Source of the DNA: an uncultured Oleiphilus sp.
GTDB taxonomy: Bacteria > Pseudomonadota > Gammaproteobacteria > Pseudomonadales > Oleiphilaceae
Direction of reading: 5' to 3'
Length of the DNA stretch: 53,890 bases
Assembly (NCBI GenBank): GCA_913020245.1
Contig: CAJWAD010000011.1
Span: 1 to 53,890, forward strand
Positions 26,256 through 34,899 of this stretch are shown here, in pieces. The stretch's first letter is position 1. Every line of letters starts with the position of its first letter. The translations under genes were made by a program, and so were the position numbers. Below the pieces are notes generated by a model. It saw only the letters and a list, made by a program, of their open reading frames with translations. It ran no database searches and was not told where the DNA came from.

Positions 26256-28427
26256 ATGAAAATTTTAAACTCAAAACAAGTCGCTAACTTGGAAATCGAA
26301 AATGCCCGAATCCTGGCGGTCGATGACGAAGAGAGGCAACTCCTTAGTGTTCAAAATCTTCTTTTAAGCAAAGGCCTACAGGTTGAGACTGCACTCGGTG
26401 GCATAAACGGTATTAAAACCTTGGAGCAAAACAGCTTTGATCTTGTTTTGCTTGACCTCAACATGCCAGAAATGGATGGCCATGCGGTCATGGATGAAAT
26501 GGCACGGTTGCATATCGATACCGCGGTTATTGTGGTCAGCGGCGAATCAACCTTTAGCGCAGTCAGCAAAGCACTGCGGCGTGGGGCTTATGATTATATT
26601 CGTAAACCCTATGACCCAGATGAGCTTATGAATACGGTAAGCAATTGTCTTCAACAGGTAATGCTGGAGCAGGCACACCAATCGATGCAAACACGCCTAC
26701 AAAAATCTGAAGAATTGCATCGTTACATCGTCAATAGTTCACCAGATGTCGTTTTTATGCTCGACAAGCAAGGCCGCTTTACGTTCCTGAATAAAAAAGT
26801 AGAAACCCTACTTGGTTACACCCGCCAAGAGCTGATTGGGCAAAACTATGAGGCAATTGTTGAATCTGAAGACCGCGATCGAGCCAGCTATATATTCACT
26901 GAGCAAGGCAATAAGCGCGAAGGTGCATGGAGCTCCGAGCTTCGCTTGTGCGTTAAAAAAGAGGAGCATTCTGCTCGTCACTTTGAACTGACGTTTTTCC
27001 CGATAGAACGTAAGATAAAACAAAATGGCCATGAGTCGATGCAGGTCGTGGGTACCTATGGAACCGCGCGCGATATTACAGAGCGGAAGGAAGCTGAAGA
27101 ATTTATAAACTTCCAAGCCTATCATGACCTACTGACACGGCTACCGAATCGCTCCTTATTCAAAGATCGACTCAACATCTCACTCGCCCAAGCCAGGCGC
27201 TACGACCATAAAGTCGCCGTAATGTTCCTTGATCTAGATCGGTTCAAGGTCGTAAACGATTCGCTTGGTCACGCAATGGGCGACCGTCTTCTGCAGCAAG
27301 TTGCTCTGCGCTTAGAAAGTGTTATTCGCAAGTGTGACACGCTATCGCGCTTTGGCGGTGACGAATTTACACTCCTGCTACCCAACATATCCTGTGCGGA
27401 TGATGCACGCACAATTGCTAAAAAAGTGATCAGCATTCTTAAAGAACCCTTTCATTTAGGTGAGCATGAAGCCTTTGTTGGCGTCAGTGTCGGTATTTCA
27501 ATGTTTCCAGAAGCGGGTGAAAACGTTGATCAACTTATTCAAAATGCTGACGTGGCCATGTACCACGTTAAGAGTCGAGGTAAAGACGGCTATCAATTCT
27601 TTAGTGATGCGATGAATGTTGTCGACACAAATCGACTCAGCTTAGAACGTGATATCCGAAACGCGTTAGAAAACAACGAATTTAAAGTGTTCTATCAGTT
27701 ACAAGTGAGCGCCGAGACCAATAATGTGATTGGTGTTGAGGCACTCGTGCGATGGGATCATCCGACTCGGGGCTTAGTTTACCCAGCCGAATTCTTGCCA
27801 CTAGCAGAAGAAACACGGCTAATTACCGACATTAGCAATTGGGTATTTGAAACGGCTTGCAGAGAAGTTAAAACTTGGATTGAAACCGACCATCCGGACA
27901 TCCGGCTTTCGGTTAACTTTTCACCGCTACAAGTCGAACATCCTCGTTTTGTCGAGCGCGTATTAACAACGCTTCGCGACGCCGAATTTCCAGCCAATAA
28001 CTTAGAAATTGAGTTGACTGAAAACGTCATCATGAATGATTTACAGCAAATGACAAAGAAATTACACCTACTTGCCGAACATGGTATACGCATTGCGATC
28101 GACGACTTTGGCACCGGCTATTCGTCCTTAAACTACTTACATAAGCTGCCAATCCACACGTTAAAAGTAGACCAAAGCTTTGTAAAAGATATTGAAACGA
28201 CCCATGATGATGCATGTATCGTCGATGCGATTGTGAGCATGGCACACGGTTTGAAACTCAACATTATTGCCGAAGGCGTCGAGAATCAAGCACAACTTGA
28301 TTACTTGCGCTCGCTCGGCTGCCAAGAGATACAAGGCTTCTTTTTTGGTCGTGCACAACCGGGTTATGAAGTACGTAATCGACTTGATCGACAACGCCCG
28401 ATACTTCAATCACAAGCGGCAAGTTAG
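26256..28427 (+). CDS. Response regulator with PAS, GGDEF and EAL domains
   Basis: The protein of about 723 residues is a two-component regulator for cyclic-di-GMP. Residues 15-135 are a receiver with acidic pair Asp23-Asp24 and phosphoacceptor Asp67 (LVLLDLNMPEMDG). A PAS domain spans about 150-280. GGDEF is intact at 367-371, and the product-inhibition site RKCD lies five residues before it. The EAL domain has EAL at 495-497, DDFGTGYSS near 616, LKVDQ and AEGVE, so both cyclase and phosphodiesterase centres look active. I prefer the ATG at 26256, with GAGGTGG upstream; an in-frame TTG at 26244 sits directly on that site. The kinase just upstream is the probable partner. Confidence 0.92.
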   Translation: MKILNSKQVANLEIENARILAVDDEERQLLSVQNLLLSKGLQVETALGGINGIKTLEQNSFDLVLLDLNMPEMDGHAVMDEMARLHIDTAVIVVSGESTFSAVSKALRRGAYDYIRKPYDPDELMNTVSNCLQQVMLEQAHQSMQTRLQKSEELHRYIVNSSPDVVFMLDKQGRFTFLNKKVETLLGYTRQELIGQNYEAIVESEDRDRASYIFTEQGNKREGAWSSELRLCVKKEEHSARHFELTFFPIERKIKQNGHESMQVVGTYGTARDITERKEAEEFINFQAYHDLLTRLPNRSLFKDRLNISLAQARRYDHKVAVMFLDLDRFKVVNDSLGHAMGDRLLQQVALRLESVIRKCDTLSRFGGDEFTLLLPNISCADDARTIAKKVISILKEPFHLGEHEAFVGVSVGISMFPEAGENVDQLIQNADVAMYHVKSRGKDGYQFFSDAMNVVDTNRLSLERDIRNALENNEFKVFYQLQVSAETNNVIGVEALVRWDHPTRGLVYPAEFLPLAEETRLITDISNWVFETACREVKTWIETDHPDIRLSVNFSPLQVEHPRFVERVLTTLRDAEFPANNLEIELTENVIMNDLQQMTKKLHLLAEHGIRIAIDDFGTGYSSLNYLHKLPIHTLKVDQSFVKDIETTHDDACIVDAIVSMAHGLKLNIIAEGVENQAQLDYLRSLGCQEIQGFFFGRAQPGYEVRNRLDRQRPILQSQAAS

Positions 28428-28522
28428 CGGATGCCCCTTAGCCATGAAAATTTCACGCTGGCAGACGCAGTCAAAGTAAGAAGGGCTTGCTTCAGCTTCA
28501 CTTTCTAATGATACAACTAACG

Positions 28523-29194
28523 TCAGAAGCAGGTGATAAAAGCAGTCTCAGCAAAGCTAGCCCCTAATCCATCCGTATCTTTTTGCGATCGATCTAAGCT
28601 CTGCGCATAGTCGATTAGTTCGGCAGAGGGCTTGGGGAATTCAAGCGCAATGGCGCATTCCGTTGCATCTCCACCCACAATGTTAATATCGCGTTCGGTA
28701 GAATGATTCATCGCAATATAATAGGTTGGATCAAACACTCGCCAAGCGATGGTTTTATTTTCAACCTTGATGTTCTTCTTTACGTCAAAGGTCATTTCTA
28801 AGACTAAAATTAGCTGTCCATCATTCTCGGTTTTAATTAGCTCAAATGACGCCGGAACTCCCAACGTAATCGGTGAATTATCGACCGATAAATTCGAAAA
28901 ATAACGGTAAGACTCGAGGTTCTTTATCATGTTCTCGGCGGTTGTAGGCAAGCCTCTAGCCTCACTACCAAATTCATTCAATAAATCGGCATGCATAATC
29001 AAAGAGCGATAAAAATCAAAGGTCCACCGCTGTTTGATACTCACTAAGCGTGAATCGTCGTCAAGTAAAAAAGTTGATTTTAAGGCGATCCAATTATGCG
29101 GATGAGGGTGCACTACGCCTGTAAAAAACAAGCAAATTAAGAATAAACTGCACCGACTAACAAGCCAATTATGCAACTTTAGTCGTGCATTCAT
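28523..29194 (-). CDS. DUF1007 family periplasmic protein, zinc-associated
   Basis: The 223-residue protein starts with a signal peptide (CSLFLICLFFTGVVHPHP), followed by the family signature HPHNWIALKS, whose histidines could bind metal. Blocks typical of DUF1007 follow (IKQRWTFDFY, WRVFDPTYYIAM). DUF1007 members are often found beside nickel or zinc transport genes; the molecular role is not established. The start overlaps the zur stop by 26 bases, which implies translational coupling. Two cysteines, in ATECAIALEF and at the C-terminal ITCF, could form a disulfide in the periplasm. Confidence 0.78.
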   Translation of the reverse strand: MNARLKLHNWLVSRCSLFLICLFFTGVVHPHPHNWIALKSTFLLDDDSRLVSIKQRWTFDFYRSLIMHADLLNEFGSEARGLPTTAENMIKNLESYRYFSNLSVDNSPITLGVPASFELIKTENDGQLILVLEMTFDVKKNIKVENKTIAWRVFDPTYYIAMNHSTERDINIVGGDATECAIALEFPKPSAELIDYAQSLDRSQKDTDGLGASFAETAFITCF

Positions 29195-29630
29195 TACAGA
29201 CGCAATTAATTTCTAACTGAGGGTTTACCAGATGGAAGCCCGCCGACTCAACATCGTGTTTGAGCTCATTTTTAGTTATATTTCCCAAGCTAATTTCCTT
29301 TACCCGCTGGCATTCTCTGCAGATAAGAAATTGAGAAATTTCATGGCGGTGATCACACTCTATATGACAGCATGCGACATATTTATTCGCCAATTGAAGC
29401 TTATGAACGAGCTGATGACTCTGCAGGAAGTCAAGGATACGATAGGCGGACATCGCCGGAATCGTCTCATTAAACGCCTCTTTACAAAGGTCCACTAACT
29501 CATAAGCTGACATCGCTTTGTCTGAAGATAAAAGTGCGGACAAAACCAACTTGCGTTTAGAGGTCAGTCGCACACCCTTTTGTTGGCACTTTCGTTCTGC
29601 ATGCTGCAGCGACTCATTTACGCGGTCCAT
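29169..29630 (-). CDS. zur: Zinc uptake regulator Zur, Fur family
   Basis: Zur represses zinc uptake genes when zinc-loaded. The 153-residue protein has a Fur-type winged helix (LTSKRKLVLSALL, then MSAYRILDFLQ in the recognition helix) and a C-terminal metal-binding part. The structural zinc site is visible as CRECQ (Cys104, Cys107) with CVCNEC (Cys145, Cys148). Regulatory-site candidates are Cys88 and His96. The cysteine pattern and the neighbours favour Zur over Fur. The ATG has AAGGA seven bases upstream. It lies 172 bases past the COG0523 gene, so it may have its own promoter; I saw no Zur box there. Confidence 0.9.
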   Translation of the reverse strand: MDRVNESLQHAERKCQQKGVRLTSKRKLVLSALLSSDKAMSAYELVDLCKEAFNETIPAMSAYRILDFLQSHQLVHKLQLANKYVACCHIECDHRHEISQFLICRECQRVKEISLGNITKNELKHDVESAGFHLVNPQLEINCVCNECTTKVA

Positions 29631-29802
29631 GTAGTGTCCTTCAATCTATAGAATGAAGCGCAGCAACCAATATGGGCCACACATTTGTTTCAACTTTTGC
29701 TCATCGGCAAGCACAAACTTGATGGCGTTCGCCCCCTTTAAGCTTTGTAACTGGTGAGGCAACATTCAGCGGTATAAGACTCAAGTGCGTCGCCTGTCGT
29801 GA

Positions 29803-30885
29803 TTATAAAATACATTGCATCAACTTCACTTCCAAATGCTCAACTACATGCCTACAAATAATTTCGATACGGCTCTCCATGCAATCATCTAGCGGTACTT
29901 CGGTAAGCGCATCCAAGGTCAGGTTATAACCAAAAACCCCATCACTGGTAATGATAACAGCTTTCATTCTTTCAACATTTAAACCACTTAACAATGAAAA
30001 TAACTTTTTGTGATCAAACACTTTATCTGGTGAGAAACGCCACCCCATGCTCTGAAAACCCTCCCCCTCATTCACTGCAGCCAAATACCCTGAGGTCGGC
30101 AGCGACTGCTCAGACAAAATAGGTTTTTGAACGGGCGACGCGCGACGATGATCGCGGTCATGGTCATGGTCATGGTCATGGTCGTGATGATGACCGTGGT
30201 CATGCCCAGCTTGTTTTTGTTTATGGGTGGACGAACCAGATAATAGAAAAGGCTCTATCTCGCCATGTTCGGCGAAAACTACCCGAGCTCCAGAAAGTCC
30301 ATTCTTGTGCACATAGGCATATAAATCATCCTTTGTAGAAGATTGATATAAATCCAATTTATTGCCCACGATCACATCGGCCATCGCTAGTTGCTGATTA
30401 AACGTGGCGTGCCCTGTATAGCGTTCATCACACAGCTTTCTCGCATCAACCAAGGTAATCGTCTGCTGAATGGCTAAGATATCTTGATACATCTCTGAAC
30501 CTAAGACCTCAAGCACCTCTTTAGGATGACCAAGCCCTGTTGGCTCTATTAGCAACCTGTCAGGCTTGGCTCTCGCTAATAACTGATTCAGCGCAACCTG
30601 CATGGGCAAGCCGGCTGCACAACACATACAGCCACCCGGCACTTCTCTTATGAACACGCCTTGCTCTTCTGCGTGCTGCCCGGCGAACAAACTGCCATCT
30701 ACACCAATTTCACCAAACTCATTGACTAATACAGCCCAGCGCTCGTTAGCAGGTTTCGATTTAAGTAACTTCAAAATAGCCGAGGTTTTACCAACGCCTA
30801 AAAAGCCCGTGATAATATTAGTCGGCACCATGCTAATGACCGTGTCACGAACACCCACCACCTCTGCGCTATTACCAGGAGTCAT
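29803..30885 (-). CDS. COG0523 (G3E) GTPase, probable zinc metallochaperone
   Basis: COG0523 proteins are GTPases that help deliver or insert metals; zinc-regulated members work under zinc starvation. The motifs are intact: P-loop GFLGVGKTS, the metal-binding GCMCC (residues 85-89), and NKLD for guanine. A tract of alternating His and Asp (about residues 228-247) lies between the GTPase and C-terminal CobW domains and probably binds zinc. The start is uncertain: the ATG at 30885 lies one base past the znuB stop (chosen), an ATG at 30831 gives the usual family N-terminus, and a GTG at 30918 overlaps znuB. Its place after znuCB says that zinc is the likely metal. Confidence 0.87.
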   Translation of the reverse strand: MTPGNSAEVVGVRDTVISMVPTNIITGFLGVGKTSAILKLLKSKPANERWAVLVNEFGEIGVDGSLFAGQHAEEQGVFIREVPGGCMCCAAGLPMQVALNQLLARAKPDRLLIEPTGLGHPKEVLEVLGSEMYQDILAIQQTITLVDARKLCDERYTGHATFNQQLAMADVIVGNKLDLYQSSTKDDLYAYVHKNGLSGARVVFAEHGEIEPFLLSGSSTHKQKQAGHDHGHHHDHDHDHDHDRDHRRASPVQKPILSEQSLPTSGYLAAVNEGEGFQSMGWRFSPDKVFDHKKLFSLLSGLNVERMKAVIITSDGVFGYNLTLDALTEVPLDDCMESRIEIICRHVVEHLEVKLMQCIL

Positions 30886-30886
30886 A

Positions 30887-31738
30887 TCAAGAACCCAACT
30901 GTTCTGATTGCGTATCACAACAATCAGTTGGCCGTTTGCGCCAAGAGATACGCGGGAAAAGTTTTATCGCTATATTCGTGATCACAAACAGCAAGGCGCT
31001 CACACAAACAATCGTCGGCCCCGTTGGCGTGTCCATCACGTAAGAAGCGCTCAAGCCGGATAAACTTGCCGTCACGCCTAACGCCGCCGCCACCAGCGCC
31101 ATAATTTCAGGGGTTTTACTAAACGGACGCGCCGTTGCTGCTGGCACAAGCAGCATCGCCGTAATTAACAATACACCGACTACTTTAATCGCAACCGCCA
31201 CCACAATCGCTAAGGCAATCGTTAAGATAAGCTCCTCGCGTTTCGGATCAAAGCCACTGGCCAAGGCCATATCTTTATTCAACGTCGACAATAATAGCCC
31301 CGACCAACGCCATATTACTAAACCTACGACAACCGCAGAACCCACCCATATTACTAATAAATCGGTTTTACCCACCGCAAGAATATCGCCAAACAAATAC
31401 GACATTAAATCAATACGAACGCCTGATAAAAAAGATACGGCTACTAAACCAATCGCGAGCGATGAGTGCGACATCACACCAAGAAGGGTATCCATCGCAA
31501 AGCCTTTGCCGTTAAGCGACGAAACGGTCATGGCCATTAAAAAACAGACACCGAGTACGCTAATAAACAAAGGTGCGGATAACGTGAGTGATAACGCAAC
31601 GCCAAGCACGGCCGCATGCGCTGTCGCATCACCAAAATAAGCCATTCGTCGCCAAATAACGAAACAGCCCAAGGGCGCTGCCGCTAAGGCAACCCCCACA
31701 CTCGCCAAGGTCGCTCTCACCAAAAAATCATCGAACAT
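30887..31738 (-). CDS. znuB: Zinc ABC transporter permease ZnuB
   Basis: ZnuB is the inner-membrane channel of the high-affinity zinc importer. The protein is 283 residues with about eight hydrophobic segments, of the ABC-3 permease family. Family blocks are FGDATAHAAVLGVAL near the N-terminus and VKVVGVLLITAMLLVPAA later. The frame stays open for 55 codons upstream inside znuC, but the ATG at 31738 (MFDDFLVRATLAS) overlaps the znuC stop by eleven bases and gives the usual family N-terminus. It is the second gene of znuC-znuB-GTPase. Confidence 0.94.
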   Translation of the reverse strand: MFDDFLVRATLASVGVALAAAPLGCFVIWRRMAYFGDATAHAAVLGVALSLTLSAPLFISVLGVCFLMAMTVSSLNGKGFAMDTLLGVMSHSSLAIGLVAVSFLSGVRIDLMSYLFGDILAVGKTDLLVIWVGSAVVVGLVIWRWSGLLLSTLNKDMALASGFDPKREELILTIALAIVVAVAIKVVGVLLITAMLLVPAATARPFSKTPEIMALVAAALGVTASLSGLSASYVMDTPTGPTIVCVSALLFVITNIAIKLFPRISWRKRPTDCCDTQSEQLGS

Positions 31739-32492
31739 GTTGGACGTCTCCAGCGCGATCTGCCGAACTTCTTTTCGACTCTGAATGATGATGATTTTGG
31801 TGCAAGTATAACGCGGCCTCATCTTTGTCCAAACCAAACAAGGTACGATATTCAGGCGATTCGCCCACGGCCTCGGGCTCACCTTGACAACAAATATGCC
31901 CATTCAAACAAATAACCCGATCAGTACGTCGCATCACGACGTGAAGCTCATGACTGATCATCACGATACCGCAACCGAGCCTGTCTCTTACTTCTGCTAT
32001 CTGTCGGTAAAAATCAGCCGCACCGCGATGATCCAACCCCTGGGTTGCCTCGTCCAAAAGAAGCAGATTTGGTGAGCCCAACAAAGCTCTAGCAAGCAAT
32101 ACGCGCTGGAATTGACCACCAGATAAATCCATCACTTGCTGTTTATCTAAGCTAGGAATACCGGCATATTCAAGTGCTTTTGCAACCTTATTAACGCTAT
32201 GTCCACCGGGTAAATTCATAAACCGCTTCACAGTCATCGGAAGCGTTTCATCAATATGTAATTTTTGTGGGACATAACCTATCTTTAGATTTGGCGCTTT
32301 TATCAACGCGCCTACGCTCGGTTTAATTGCGCCAATCAAGGCCTTAAACAAGGTAGTTTTTCCGGATCCGTTAGGCCCAATAACCGTAACTATCTCACCC
32401 ACATCCACCGACATCGTAATATCATGCAGAACCCTACGCTTACCAAAATGCACAGACAACGCTTCGCACTTAATCAGGTTATTACTCAACAA
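31728..32492 (-). CDS. znuC: Zinc ABC transporter ATPase ZnuC
   Basis: ZnuC powers zinc import through ZnuB. The protein is about 254 residues, with Walker A GPNGSGKTT, Q-loop IGYVPQK, signature LSGGQFQRVLLARALL, Walker B LLLLDEATQGLD and the switch His in ISHELH. The C-terminal tail has HQNHHHSES, possibly a metal-binding tail. No ATG is near the N-terminus; two adjacent TTG codons at 32492 and 32489 follow GAGGTG, and the second is the better spaced. The first gene of its operon, it is divergent from znuA across a 143-base promoter region with a Zur box. Confidence 0.94.
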   Translation of the reverse strand: MLSNNLIKCEALSVHFGKRRVLHDITMSVDVGEIVTVIGPNGSGKTTLFKALIGAIKPSVGALIKAPNLKIGYVPQKLHIDETLPMTVKRFMNLPGGHSVNKVAKALEYAGIPSLDKQQVMDLSGGQFQRVLLARALLGSPNLLLLDEATQGLDHRGAADFYRQIAEVRDRLGCGIVMISHELHVVMRRTDRVICLNGHICCQGEPEAVGESPEYRTLFGLDKDEAALYLHQNHHHSESKRSSADRAGDVQHVR

Positions 32493-32557
32493 ACACCTCT
32501 AGCTGACACAAATTTTAATTTCGCAAATGCGTTTCATTTGCATAGCTTAATCATGCG

Positions 32558-32580
32558 AATATGATATAACATAACATTTT
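32558..32580. promoter_or_regulatory. Zur box between znuC and znuA
   Basis: The site matches about 17 positions of the remembered gammaproteobacterial Zur consensus (GAAATGTTATA, N, TATAACATTTC). The right half ATAACATT is perfect, and the left half has one central mismatch. It lies in the only region that can drive both znuCB and znuA, so one box may repress both. The site probably overlaps the -10 region of one or both promoters. Confidence 0.8.
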
Positions 32581-32635
32581 TTCCTTCTACCAATATAAAG
32601 TCGAATGTCGCAAGCTAACAATTCTGGAGATTTTA

Positions 32636-33820
32636 ATGCGGAACAAAATTCTAACCTGCGCCCTATTGGGGCTAGGATTCCCACTCAGTGCGATGGCGAA
32701 CGCCCCAAAAGTCGTCGCTGATATCGCACCATTACACTCATTAGTCAGTCAAGTAATGGCCGGCGTCGGCGAACCCGAGCTGATTATTCCTGCTGAGGCA
32801 TCACCGCACGACTACAGCCTTCGTCCCTCACAAGCAAAGGCACTCTCTGACGCTAAAATTGTGTTCTGGATGGGCGAAGAGCTCACTCCGTGGCTCGATA
32901 AAGCAATTGCTAACATCGGCACATCCGCGCAAAAAGTCGGATTTCTCGACATGGAAACCACGATAACCTACGCGTTTCGTGAAGGCGCCACATTTGAGGA
33001 ACACGCACACCATGAAGAGGATGAGCATCATACAGAAGATGAGCATCATGATGAACACAAAGAACACCATGATGAGCACGAAGAGCACGAAGAGCATCAT
33101 GATGAGCACGAAGCGGGATTGTTTGATCGCTTCTTAGCCTTCTTTGGTCATGATGAACATGATGACCACAAAGACCATGACGACCATGACGACCATGCAG
33201 ATCATGATGACCACAAAGAGCATGATGACAACAAAGATCATGATGAACATGCGGGTCATGATGATCATGACGATCATGAGGGGCATGATGAACACGACCA
33301 TGAGGGCGTAGATCCTCACGCATGGCTGGATCCTGAAAATGCAAAAACTTGGGTAAACGAAATAGCCGCTACATTATCAAAAGCAGACCCCGATAACGCA
33401 GCAACTTACTTTAGTAATGCCAAAACTGCAATTGCTGAATTAGACAAACTCATCTTAGAAACGCAGACCTCGGTAACAAACCTTGGCGAACTAAAATTTA
33501 TTGTGTTCCACGATGCATATCAGTATTTCGAAAAACGCTTCAATATTGCCGCGACAGGCTCAATCTCTCTGGGTGATGCAGAAGACCCAAGCCCTGCTCG
33601 GATAGAAGAAATACAAAACACAGTCAAAACGCTGGGTGTAAACTGCGTATTTTCTGAACCTCAATACAACTCTGGTTTAGTAGACAGTGTCTTTGAAGGG
33701 TCTAATGTCAATGCTATTGGCGTTATGGATCCGCTAGGCGCGGCAATACAGACCGGACCACAACACTATGCCGGTTTAATTCGAGCAATGACGGTTAGTT
33801 TAAGCGAATGTAACCAGTAA
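32636..33820 (+). CDS. znuA: Zinc-binding periplasmic protein ZnuA with a very long His-acid loop
   Basis: ZnuA captures zinc in the periplasm and passes it to ZnuBC. The 394-residue precursor has a signal peptide (cleavage after about residue 22, AMANA). The cluster A-I metal ligands appear as SPHDYSLRPS (His58), VDPHAWLDPENAK (His228) and VFHDAYQYFEK. Between the first two lies a charged loop at about 122-223 with 32 histidines among Asp and Glu. It is in two blocks, 122-159 and 172-223, split by the hydrophobic AGLFDRFLAFFG. The loop is about 100 residues, long compared with the short loops of well-studied ZnuA proteins, which accounts for the size of 394 instead of about 310. The coding bases are also repetitive. 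Single-gene unit, with terminator. Confidence 0.95.
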   Translation: MRNKILTCALLGLGFPLSAMANAPKVVADIAPLHSLVSQVMAGVGEPELIIPAEASPHDYSLRPSQAKALSDAKIVFWMGEELTPWLDKAIANIGTSAQKVGFLDMETTITYAFREGATFEEHAHHEEDEHHTEDEHHDEHKEHHDEHEEHEEHHDEHEAGLFDRFLAFFGHDEHDDHKDHDDHDDHADHDDHKEHDDNKDHDEHAGHDDHDDHEGHDEHDHEGVDPHAWLDPENAKTWVNEIAATLSKADPDNAATYFSNAKTAIAELDKLILETQTSVTNLGELKFIVFHDAYQYFEKRFNIAATGSISLGDAEDPSPARIEEIQNTVKTLGVNCVFSEPQYNSGLVDSVFEGSNVNAIGVMDPLGAAIQTGPQHYAGLIRAMTVSLSECNQ

Positions 33821-33837
33821 TAGAAAAAGACCACGGG

Positions 33838-33886
33838 GGCACCCTGGCAGAAAGCACATCCGCTTTCGGCCAGCGTGCCTTTTTTA
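33838..33886 (+). terminator. Rho-independent terminator of znuA
   Basis: GGCACCCTGGC pairs with GCCAGCGTGCC with one mismatch. An inner GAAAGC / GCTTTC stem caps the hairpin and six T follow. It lies 18 bases after the znuA stop. Confidence 0.88.
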
Positions 33887-34039
33887 CTCTAAGGCGCTAC
33901 GAATACCCCGAACAGCAACACACCTGCGCGCTCTAAACTATAACTGAACGTTATTTCTGGAAACAGTTATGCAAAGGCTGAGATTAAACAAAGATGCTCG
34001 CGTCGAGGTTTGAGCGAGTAAAACTAAGAAACCTGAACA

Positions 34040-34888
34040 CTAAGGTTTCAGACTCACCTTAACGCGTTTAAAACCCAATCTCGATAAGGTGTCTTTAAAA
34101 CCGGACGTATCAGGCACATTCCGCGTAAAAAATATTTGATGCTCAATGTCCAGCTTATTTGCTTCCGCGGGGCCACCGTTCGCTAAGAGCGAACCTACGC
34201 GACGCGCGACCGCATCACCCGAATCCACCCACTGAACGCCAGGCATTAAATCAGCCATACTTTTCTTTAAAAAAGGAAAATGCGTACAACCTAAAACAAT
34301 CGTATCTGGCTGCGGGTCGGCATTCAAACCCATAAAAGGCGCCAATATGCGTTTTAGCACTGACGAATCAATTTCAGCATTTTTCAAAAACTTTTCAGCG
34401 AACTCGACCAATTCACTCGAGCCTACTTTCACCACCCGACAGTCGGAGGCAAAATCAGCAATCAAGTCATCAGTATAATTACGAGAAATTGTTGCTTCCG
34501 TTGCTAACAAACCCAAAATTTTATTTTTAGATAAAAATGCGGCTGGCTTGATAGCAGGCACAACCCCTACAAAAGGCACATCGAAACGCTCACGTAGCAT
34601 TGGCAACAAGGCTGTACTAACCGTATTACAGGCTAATACGACAAGATCAATCGTCATAAAATCTAAAAAATACGCGACTAAATCTGTCAATCGCTCGCTA
34701 AGGCTAGCCGTTGATTTAGTGCCATAAGGAAACGCCGCATCATCGGCCACATAAATAATCCGACAAACAACCCGAGACGCAAGCACAGATTGGCAAACAG
34801 ACAAACCACCAATGCCAGAATCTAATACTAAAATATTAGGGATAGACCGCCCTGTTTCATTGGCTTGCGGCGAGGCCACACTATTCAT
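34040..34888 (-). CDS. murI: Glutamate racemase
   Basis: MurI makes D-glutamate for peptidoglycan from L-glutamate. The 282-residue protein has the LVLDSGIGGLSV block with the acidic residue Asp23 and the two catalytic cysteines, LACNTVST (Cys87) and LGCTHFPF (Cys201). An N-terminal leader of about 16 residues is polar; the family often begins shortly before this LVLDSG block, so a later start is possible, but none has a better ribosome site. It lies 11 bases after the GldG-like gene, so it is probably the last gene of the ABC exporter operon. Confidence 0.95.
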   Translation of the reverse strand: MNSVASPQANETGRSIPNILVLDSGIGGLSVCQSVLASRVVCRIIYVADDAAFPYGTKSTASLSERLTDLVAYFLDFMTIDLVVLACNTVSTALLPMLRERFDVPFVGVVPAIKPAAFLSKNKILGLLATEATISRNYTDDLIADFASDCRVVKVGSSELVEFAEKFLKNAEIDSSVLKRILAPFMGLNADPQPDTIVLGCTHFPFLKKSMADLMPGVQWVDSGDAVARRVGSLLANGGPAEANKLDIEHQIFFTRNVPDTSGFKDTLSRLGFKRVKVSLKP

Positions 34889-34899
34889 ATGCTACTAAA

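Noticed and set aside
28460-28505. Possible terminator after the GGDEF-EAL gene
   Set aside because: The AAAGT-GAAG / CTTC-ACTTT pairing needs a bulge and is not followed by a T-run.
29232-29498. Plus-strand open frame opposite zur
   Set aside because: It is antisense to a strong Zur gene and has no family likeness.
33000-33302. Short repeats in znuA that look like a CRISPR or tandem array
   Set aside because: They are in-frame codons for His, Asp and Glu with irregular spacing and no unique spacers; they are part of the ZnuA loop.
32828-33344. Three minus-strand reading frames, one of them His-rich, opposite the znuA loop
   Set aside because: They are shadows of the repetitive His/Asp codons on the other strand, with no ribosome site and no family match.
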